8,171 bases of DNA from Peptococcaceae bacterium. Lineage in GTDB: Bacteria > Bacillota > Peptococcia > Peptococcales > Peptococcaceae. The stretch is taken from the NCBI GenBank assembly GCA_017532485.1, contig JAFXJE010000188.1, positions 1-8,171 of the forward strand. The letters run 5' to 3'. The first letter of the stretch is position 1. Each line of letters opens with the position of its first letter. Both the position numbers and the translations under genes were made by a program. Positions 1 through 5,154 of this stretch are shown one piece after another. The notes beneath the pieces are model-generated. The model saw nothing but the letters and a program-made list of their open reading frames with translations. It was not told the DNA's origin and searched no databases.

Positions 1-1
1 A

Positions 2-295
2 ACTCATGGTTGGGAAATTGAAGAGAGTCTTTATGTAGAAAAAGCAAAGATTTTTGATAAACCAACTTTTGGCAGTTTAGATTTAGTACATGAACTGGTA
101 GCTTTCCCATGCAGTGAAGTTGAGATGGTAGGTTTATGTACGGATATTTGTGTTGTATCCAATGCATTATTGTTGAAAGCTTATTTACCGGAATTAGAAA
201 TTAGTGTAGACAGCAGCTGCTGTGCCGGTGTAACACCAGCAAGTCATTTAGCAGCGTTAGAAACCATGAAAATGTGTCAAATTACGGTAAAATAA
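2..295 (+). CDS. Isochorismatase-family cysteine hydrolase, 3' part
   Basis: Only the last 97 codons are in the window; the gene is open at the left edge and ends with TAA at 293-295. The fragment carries the C-terminal half of the isochorismatase/nicotinamidase fold. The segment FDKPTFGSLDL (fragment residues 18-28) supplies the expected catalytic lysine (Lys20). The segment GLCTDICVVSNALLLKA (44-60) supplies the nucleophilic cysteine (Cys50) in its usual setting. The third triad member, an N-terminal aspartate, lies outside the window. Family members hydrolyse amides such as nicotinamide through a cysteine thioester; the C-T-D-I-C-V-V-S-N form is common in Firmicute cytosolic hydrolases whose substrate is often unassigned, so I do not name it pncA. 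No signal or membrane segment is seen in the visible part. It converges on the minus-strand YkuD gene, and their coding ends overlap by 39 bp. Confidence 0.88.
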   Translation, partial: THGWEIEESLYVEKAKIFDKPTFGSLDLVHELVAFPCSEVEMVGLCTDICVVSNALLLKAYLPELEISVDSSCCAGVTPASHLAALETMKMCQITVK

Positions 296-655
296 GGGTG
301 AAGAAGCGATAATTTCTACAGGTGTGCCGATAGTAACTTGGGGAAATAATTCTTCGATATCGTGGTTATGCATACGGATACAACCTGCCGAAACGGCTTT
401 ACCGATGGCAGAAGGCATATTAGTACCATGAATACCGTAACCAGGAAGATTTAAGCCTAGCCAACGACTGCCATAAACACTATCTTCGGTTAAAATTTTT
501 TTGTTGATAATCTGCCATTGACCTACAGGGGAAGGTGTACTTGCTTTGCCAATAGCAATAGAATAAGTTCGTGTAGGACGATTTGGCTGCTGAAAAAATA
601 ATTGTTTTTTGTTCAAGTCAATAAGGATTGATGATGCAGAACGCAAAAGAAACAT
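257..655 (-). CDS. Small L,D-transpeptidase, YkuD domain only
   Basis: A 132-residue protein made almost entirely of a YkuD catalytic domain. These enzymes form 3-3 cross-links in peptidoglycan, or attach groups to it, through an acyl-enzyme on cysteine. The active-site signature is intact: His76-Gly77-Thr78 in GYGIHGTNM, then SAGCIRM with Ser89, Gly91, catalytic Cys92 and Arg94. The N-terminal strands (ILIDLNKKQLFF, then YSIAIGKASTPSPVGQWQI) also fit the fold. ATG at 655 is fixed by AAGGAGG at 664-670 (minus strand, 8 nt spacing) and by an in-frame stop at 671-673, so no longer start exists. I see no signal peptide, membrane anchor or LysM domain, whereas Bacillus YkuD carries a LysM. How it would reach the wall is therefore unclear. 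It is transcribed away from the TTT operon and overlaps the hydrolase gene tail to tail. Confidence 0.9.
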   Translation of the reverse strand: MFLLRSASSILIDLNKKQLFFQQPNRPTRTYSIAIGKASTPSPVGQWQIINKKILTEDSVYGSRWLGLNLPGYGIHGTNMPSAIGKAVSAGCIRMHNHDIEELFPQVTIGTPVEIIASSPLFYRNLTHFHGF

Positions 656-724
656 AAATGAAGCCTCCTTTCACTGTTAGCTTATGCGACAAAGAAAAGG
701 ATAGCTTCTGTTTTTGGAGGTTTA

Positions 725-753
725 GTTATAGCAACAATGATAATCGTAGTAAA
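725..753 (-). promoter_or_regulatory. Predicted promoter of the L,D-transpeptidase gene
   Basis: Read on the minus strand, TTTACT (753-748) and TATAAC (730-725) are separated by exactly 17 nt and match the sigma-A boxes at 4/6 and 5/6 positions. Transcription would start near 718 and give a leader of about 60 nt before the ATG at 655. Its -35 box lies 2 bp from the -35 box of the rightward promoter, so polymerase binding at the two could be mutually exclusive. Prediction from sequence only. Confidence 0.5.
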
Positions 754-755
754 TA

Positions 756-784
756 TTGACAGAAAGATAAGTTCATTTTATAAT
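756..784 (+). promoter_or_regulatory. Consensus sigma-A promoter of the TTT operon
   Basis: TTGACA (756-761) and TATAAT (779-784) match the sigma-A consensus at all 12 positions with the optimal 17-nt spacer. Transcription should begin around 791, leaving a leader of about 48 nt before the tctC-type start. Promoters this close to consensus are uncommon and suggest very high output, probably tempered by a repressor acting at the palindrome just downstream. Confidence 0.88.
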
Positions 785-801
785 ATGAATAGGTGCAAAA
801 A

Positions 802-818
802 TTCATCAATTTGATGAA
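802..818 (+). promoter_or_regulatory. 17-bp perfect palindrome, candidate repressor operator
   Basis: TTCATCAATTTGATGAA is a perfect dyad: 8-bp arms (802-809 and 811-818) around one central base. It begins about 11 nt after the predicted transcription start and ends 6 nt before the AGGAGG ribosome binding site (824-829). This position is typical of an operator that blocks initiation or early elongation. In RNA it could form only a weak AT-rich hairpin with no U-tract, so a terminator is unlikely. No regulator gene is visible in the window, so the binding protein is unknown. Confidence 0.6.
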
Positions 819-838
819 AAATTAGGAGGAAAACTCAA

Positions 839-1828
839 ATGAAAAAGAAAATTGCATTATTACTGATGGTGTCCATGATGTTTATGCTGTGTGCTTGTGG
901 CGGTGGTGCTGCACAAAACGCAAACCAAGGCGCTGAACAACAAGCTGAATGGGCTCCAGACGGTCCTGTAACCATGATCGTATCCTACAAAGCTGGTAAC
1001 GGTACAGACTTGACAGCTCGTATTTTGGCACAATATGCTGAAAAATACATCGGTCAGACAATCGTTATTGAAAACGTAGACGGTGGTTCTGGTTCTATCG
1101 GTTGGTCCAAATTAGCACAAGCTGAAGCAGATGGTATGACTATCGGTTTTATCAATTTACCTAACTTCAACAGCTCTATCGTAAAAGGTTTAGGTACTTA
1201 TACAGTTGATGACTTTACAGCAATCTGCAACCACGTAACAGAAACATCTATCGTTGTTGTTCGTGCTGATGACAACAGATTTGAAACAATCCAAGACTTA
1301 GTTGAATATGGTAAAGCAAATGACGGTAAATTAGTTGCATCTACAAACGGTGCTCAAGCTTCCAACCACATTGGTGCACAAGCATTTGCAAACTCCGCTG
1401 GCTTTACTTACATTGACCTGCCACAAGGTAACACAGCTGACGAATTGTTATCTTTACGTGGTGGCGAATCTGATTTCTGCGTAGTAAAAGTAGCTGATAT
1501 CTCCGGTATGCAAACTGAAGTACGTGTATTGGCTAGCTTCTCTGAAGAACGTTTAGCAGAATATCCAGATGTACCAACTTTGGGTGAACTTGGTTACTAT
1601 GACCAATGGTTAGGTTCTTCCCGTTGCATCGCTGCTCCAGCTGGCGTATCTGCTGAAGTAGTTGCATTCTATGAAAATGCATTCAAACAAGCTATGGAAG
1701 ATGCTGAATATTTAGAAGCTGCTTCCAGCTTTGCAACAGACTACAAAAATGCTGAAGCTACAACAAAATTGATGGCTGAACAACAAGCATTTACAGAAGG
1801 TTTGAGCGACGGTTTCTGGTACGAATAA
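839..1828 (+). CDS. tctC: TTT-family substrate-binding lipoprotein (TctC/Bug type)
   Basis: A 329-residue extracytoplasmic solute receptor for a tripartite tricarboxylate transporter, the usual family length. The N-terminus is a lipoprotein signal: MKKK, a hydrophobic run, then a lipobox ending L-C-A-C, so Cys20 should be lipidated and anchor the protein outside the membrane. The mature part opens with the family pattern VTMIVSYKAGNGTDLTARIL, followed by QTIVIENVDGGSGSIGW and the ADGMTIGF strand; these correspond to the ligand-binding loops of Bug proteins. A strong AGGAGG (824-829) sits 9 nt before the ATG. Codon choice looks tuned for high expression: by my count Asn is AAC 12 times and AAT 4 times, unlike the AT-leaning DUF445 gene downstream. 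The ligand cannot be read from sequence; TctC homologues bind citrate, other carboxylates or aromatic acids. It is the first gene of the operon, followed by a terminator. Confidence 0.92.
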   Translation: MKKKIALLLMVSMMFMLCACGGGAAQNANQGAEQQAEWAPDGPVTMIVSYKAGNGTDLTARILAQYAEKYIGQTIVIENVDGGSGSIGWSKLAQAEADGMTIGFINLPNFNSSIVKGLGTYTVDDFTAICNHVTETSIVVVRADDNRFETIQDLVEYGKANDGKLVASTNGAQASNHIGAQAFANSAGFTYIDLPQGNTADELLSLRGGESDFCVVKVADISGMQTEVRVLASFSEERLAEYPDVPTLGELGYYDQWLGSSRCIAAPAGVSAEVVAFYENAFKQAMEDAEYLEAASSFATDYKNAEATTKLMAEQQAFTEGLSDGFWYE

Positions 1829-1849
1829 TCTGAATTGTGAGACAAAATG

Positions 1850-1878
1850 AGAAGGGCAGAATACCTGCCCTTCTTTTT
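1850..1878 (+). terminator. Intercistronic terminator between tctC and tctB
   Basis: A perfect 10-bp stem, AGAAGGGCAG (1850-1859) with CTGCCCTTCT (1865-1874), a 5-nt loop and a run of five Ts (1874-1878). It lies 21 nt after the tctC stop and about 30 nt before the tctB start. No separate promoter is evident for tctB-tctA, so this probably lets a fraction of transcripts through. It may also protect the 3' end of a short tctC message. Confidence 0.85.
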
Positions 1879-1892
1879 CTGTAACGACAATA

Positions 1893-1900
1893 GAGGAGGG
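1893..1900 (+). promoter_or_regulatory. Ribosome binding site that fixes the TTG start of tctB
   Basis: The GAGGAGGG element has its GGAGG core at 1895-1899. This leaves 9 nt to TTG at 1909, but 15 nt to the first ATG (1915) and 21 nt to the second (1921). The spacing favours TTG as the start codon. Confidence 0.75.
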
Positions 1901-1908
1901 ACAAGCAC

Positions 1909-2358
1909 TTGAAAATGAAAATGACGGATATTGGCGTTGTTGTGTTCATGTATGCAATCTGCGGGTTCTTTTATTATCACATGACTAAATTACAGGCAAA
2001 CAGCCAAACATATCCGAGATTTACCATTGTATTATTATTTGGTTTAACCACGCTGTATTTACTTCAGATGGTGATGAATGCACGCAAATATGGTATAACA
2101 AGTGGTGTAGATGAAGTGTTTAATGGCTTTATGGTGGTACAGTTTTTTGTATGTTTAGTACTGTCGATTATTTACTTGGTTATGGTGAAATATATCGGTT
2201 TCTTTGTTGCCACTATTGTGTTTATGATTGCGGTACTGGCGTTTTTGCGTGTACCAAAAGTGCATGCGGCTATTGCAGTAGTTGCTATTAATTTGTTGGT
2301 GTATCTTGCGTTTGTACAGTTCTTAGGCGTAAAATTGCCTGCAGGGTTATTATTTTAA
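1909..2358 (+). CDS. tctB: TTT-family small membrane subunit (TctB type)
   Basis: A 149-residue, strongly hydrophobic protein with four or five membrane segments, at about residues 8-25, 37-56, 73-93, 95-113 and 119-139. Length, topology and position between tctC and tctA fit TctB, the small permease subunit. The segment VKYIGFFVATIVFM and the C-terminal LGVKLPAGLLF resemble the conserved ends of that poorly conserved family. TctB pairs with TctA in the cytoplasmic membrane; its exact contribution to transport is not well defined. It starts with TTG, chosen from the spacing of the upstream GGAGG. The stop codon runs into the ribosome binding site of tctA, so the two membrane genes are closely linked translationally. 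The call rests on context as much as on sequence. Confidence 0.87.
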   Translation: MKMKMTDIGVVVFMYAICGFFYYHMTKLQANSQTYPRFTIVLLFGLTTLYLLQMVMNARKYGITSGVDEVFNGFMVVQFFVCLVLSIIYLVMVKYIGFFVATIVFMIAVLAFLRVPKVHAAIAVVAINLLVYLAFVQFLGVKLPAGLLF

Positions 2359-2370
2359 GGAGGGGACAAG

Positions 2371-3903
2371 ATGTTAGAAACATTACAGTTGATGGCAGCT
2401 GGGTTAGCTAATGCTTTGCTCCCAATGACCTTAATTATGATGTTTGCTGGTGTAACACTGGGGATTATTATCGGCTGCTTGCCTGGTCTGTCTGCAGCAA
2501 TGGGTGTAGCGTTGATGTTGCCGCTGACTTTTACCATGGAGCCTGAAACAGGCTTGATTGTATTAGGGGCAATTTATTGCGGTGCGATTTTTGGTGGTTC
2601 TATTTCTGCTATTTTAATTCATACACCAGGTACACCTGCTTCAGCCGCGACTGCTATTGAGGGTTACCAGATGACCCTGAAAGGTCAGGCAGGTAAAGCC
2701 TTGGCGACTGCTTGCTGGAGTTCTTTCTGGGGCGGTTTGTTAAGCTGTATTTCTTTATATTTCTTTGCACCATTATTGGCGCAATTGGCACTGAAATTTA
2801 TGTCTGCGGAATATTTCTGGTTGAGTTTGTTTGGTCTGACAGTCATTGCAGGTGTGGCAAGCAAATCTTTGGTTAAGGGTTTGATGTCTGGTGCATTGGG
2901 TCTGTTGATTTCTACCATCGGGCTTGACCCAATTACCGGAACACAGCGTTTTATGTTTGGACATGCTTTTCTGGCAGAAGGTATTAATGTTACCTGTGCA
3001 TTAATCGGTTTATTTTCTATGTCTCAGGTATTTATTCTGGCTGAAAAGAAAATTGTAGAACGTGCTAGAGCGGCGAAGTTTACCGATAAAATCGCATTAA
3101 CAAAAGAGGAAAGAAAACTGATTCGTCCAACCATCATCCGTTCTTGGCTGATTGGGAATATTGTCGGGATTTTGCCTGGTGCAGGTGCATCTATCGCGTG
3201 TTTTATGGGTTATAATAATGCTAAGTCTTTTTCTAAAAATAAAGAGCAGTTTGGCCATGGCGCCATTGAAGGGGTAGCTGGTTCTGAAGCTGCCAACAAT
3301 GCGGTTACTGGTGGTTCTTTAATTCCAACATTAACATTGGGGATTCCTGGTGAATCTGTAACAGCAGTTCTGATGGGCGGTTTGATTATTCAAGGGCTGC
3401 AACCTGGTCCTGAATTATTTACTACCCATGCTGAGATGACTTATACTTTCTTTGGCGGCTTTGTATTGGTACAATTTGCAATGCTGGCAATCGGTATGCT
3501 GGGTTGCCGTGTGTTTGCTCAGATTTCTCGTCTGTCTGATGCAATTTTGATTCCTTGTGTAACTGTTTTATGCGTGATTGGTTCTTTCGCAATCCATAGA
3601 AACTTTATGGATGTTATCGTAATGTTTATCTTTGGTTTACTGGGCTATTTTATGCGTAAATTTGATTTGAATAATGCGGCAGTTGTATTGGCACTTATTT
3701 TAGGGCCAATCGGCGAAAAAGGTCTGCGTAACGCATTGCGTGCTTCTCAAGGTGATCTTAGTGTACTAGTTGGTTCTCCTGTCTGCTTAGTGCTGATTGC
3801 ATTGTGCATAGTAGGGATTTTCTCTCCACTGTTAATGAATATGTTTGAGAAGAAAGTATCCGGAACAACAATGGCAGAAGCGGATGCGGAACTGGAAGCA
3901 TAA
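2371..3903 (+). CDS. tctA: TTT-family large membrane subunit (TctA type)
   Basis: A 510-residue integral membrane permease, the usual TctA length, with around ten or more hydrophobic segments. It carries the duplicated signature of the family: GCLPGLSAAMGVALMLPLTF at residues 35-54, and its internal counterpart GILPGAGASIACFMGYNNAK at 266-285. Other conserved blocks are GAIYCGAIFGGSISAILIHT with PGTPASAATAIEGY (66-99), and the run from HGAIEGVAGSEAANNAVTGG to LTLGIPGESVTAVLMGG (296-337). TctA is the channel-forming subunit; it takes substrate from the lipoprotein and moves it inward with an ion gradient, unlike an ABC importer, and no ATPase gene is present. AAGGAGGGG (2357-2365) overlaps the tctB stop codon and lies just ahead of the ATG. 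A strong terminator follows, ending the operon. The substrate is not predictable here. Confidence 0.95.
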   Translation: MLETLQLMAAGLANALLPMTLIMMFAGVTLGIIIGCLPGLSAAMGVALMLPLTFTMEPETGLIVLGAIYCGAIFGGSISAILIHTPGTPASAATAIEGYQMTLKGQAGKALATACWSSFWGGLLSCISLYFFAPLLAQLALKFMSAEYFWLSLFGLTVIAGVASKSLVKGLMSGALGLLISTIGLDPITGTQRFMFGHAFLAEGINVTCALIGLFSMSQVFILAEKKIVERARAAKFTDKIALTKEERKLIRPTIIRSWLIGNIVGILPGAGASIACFMGYNNAKSFSKNKEQFGHGAIEGVAGSEAANNAVTGGSLIPTLTLGIPGESVTAVLMGGLIIQGLQPGPELFTTHAEMTYTFFGGFVLVQFAMLAIGMLGCRVFAQISRLSDAILIPCVTVLCVIGSFAIHRNFMDVIVMFIFGLLGYFMRKFDLNNAAVVLALILGPIGEKGLRNALRASQGDLSVLVGSPVCLVLIALCIVGIFSPLLMNMFEKKVSGTTMAEADAELEA

Positions 3904-3934
3904 AGATTTGGTGATAGAAATAGTATGTATTTGT

Positions 3935-3970
3935 AAACAGAAGTGATCTCGTTATCACTTCTGTTTTTTT
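3935..3970 (+). terminator. Terminator of the TTT operon
   Basis: An 11-bp perfect stem, ACAGAAGTGAT (3937-3947) with ATCACTTCTGT (3954-3964), a 6-nt loop and a run of seven Ts (3964-3970). Two further A-T pairs can extend it outward to 3935. It begins 31 nt after the tctA stop and separates the operon from the DUF445 gene. Confidence 0.92.
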
Positions 3971-4059
3971 GTGAGAGGGTTTTTATGCTTAATAAGCGAA
4001 AAAAATGTTAAAAATAAAATTAGGAGCTTATCCATTATAGCTGAGACGGGGGCTGGAAA

Positions 4060-4968
4060 ATGGTTTTATTACAAGTGATTACTGAAATGCTTTTTGGTGC
4101 CTTGACCGGATACTTGACGAATGATTTTGCTATTAAAGAATTGTTTAAAAAAGGCGGTATTGTTGAAAAAACAAGGGATGATTTTACTAAAGAAATAAGC
4201 GACTTATTAGAGCAACGGGTACTGACGGTGGCAGTTTTACAAGAAAAATTGGAGTCACTTGAGGTACAACTAGCCATAGAAAAATTGCTCTATAATTTTT
4301 TGATGCGTGATTTTCCAAAACAACTGGAAAATGAAGGAGTTAGCTTATGGCAACGTGAGAAAATTCAGGTAGAAAAATATTTACAGCAAGGTCTTCAGGA
4401 AGTAGAGTTGATCTCTGCTGCTCAAAAGCAAAAGTTAGTAGAAAACCTCTCGGCATTGGTACTGGAAGAGTTAGCAGAGGGTGAATACTTTAAAGAAGCT
4501 TTAGCTAATTGGCGTGTTGTTCACACTGGACAAACTTTAGGGGAAACGGAATGGCGCGACTTAGTCGAACAAGTTGTTCCCGTTTTAGCTGATAAGTTAG
4601 AACAAGTTAAGGATAAATGGTTTGAAAAAGAAAAAATTGCCTTGCAAGAAGAAGTGAGTTTGCTTTTTGCTGAATTTGAAGTTGTAGATTATTTAACAAC
4701 CTTAAGTGAAAAATGTATGCAAAAATCAATTCAGGATTATTTGCCTGTGAGCAGTAAGGAAATTACCGAAAAGCTATTGGCTTATTTGCAGTCTGAACAA
4801 GGCGAGGCAGTGCTGGTAATTATTATAGAAAAATTATTATGTTCTTTATATGAGGTGAAACTGTCATTAGGTGAAATATTGCCAACGCAGCAGATAGGAA
4901 AAGCCAATCCGTTTTTAATGGAACAACTAGAAGAGCTTTTAGAAGCTTTTTTAGGCTGGTTAGAGTAA
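4060..4968 (+). CDS. N-terminal DUF445 fragment, 302 residues, upstream of the stop
   Basis: This is the part that would be translated if TAA at 4966-4968 terminates. It has one N-terminal membrane segment with the DUF445 signature GYLTNDFAIKELF, then a charged helical region, and ends abruptly in LEAFLGWLE without the closing membrane helix of the family. ATG 4060 is the first possible start, because TGA lies in frame at 4042-4044. The ribosome binding site is weak: a run of five Gs at 4048-4052, 7 nt before the ATG, with no AGGAGG nearby. I found no confident promoter in 3971-4059. The truncated product would be tethered by one helix and lack most of unit 1, so normal function is doubtful. 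Confidence 0.7.
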   Translation: MVLLQVITEMLFGALTGYLTNDFAIKELFKKGGIVEKTRDDFTKEISDLLEQRVLTVAVLQEKLESLEVQLAIEKLLYNFLMRDFPKQLENEGVSLWQREKIQVEKYLQQGLQEVELISAAQKQKLVENLSALVLEELAEGEYFKEALANWRVVHTGQTLGETEWRDLVEQVVPVLADKLEQVKDKWFEKEKIALQEEVSLLFAEFEVVDYLTTLSEKCMQKSIQDYLPVSSKEITEKLLAYLQSEQGEAVLVIIIEKLLCSLYEVKLSLGEILPTQQIGKANPFLMEQLEELLEAFLGWLE

Positions 4969-5154
4969 AACAAGTATATTTTATCAGTACTCATTGAAGA
5001 AGCTGTAAATGATGTATTTTCCGAGTATGAAGGTGTTCAAGGAGTAGTACTGCATTATGTAAAAGAAAACTTTATTACGGAGTTCATTCGTAATTATGAT
5101 TTTGCTAAGCAGTTTCAAGAAGATAAATTAGAAGAAAAAACTGCTCATGAAATA

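Noticed and set aside
1850..1908. A riboswitch or REP-like element between tctC and tctB
   Set aside because: The only structure is one simple stem-loop with a T-run, fully explained as a terminator.
3985..4008. A mini-ORF (MLNKRKKC) after the tctA terminator with a GAGAGGG element upstream
   Set aside because: Only eight codons, overlapping a weak AT-rich hairpin, with no product or attenuation logic to support it as a leader peptide.
3971..4059. A promoter for the DUF445 gene
   Set aside because: Several AT-rich -10-like hexamers exist, but none pairs with an acceptable -35 box at 16-18 nt, so I do not call one.
4966..4968. Stop-codon reassignment or programmed recoding at the DUF445 TAA
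   Set aside because: TAA ends all other complete genes here. There is no SECIS-like or slippery sequence that I can see, so ordinary nonsense mutation or sequence error is simpler.
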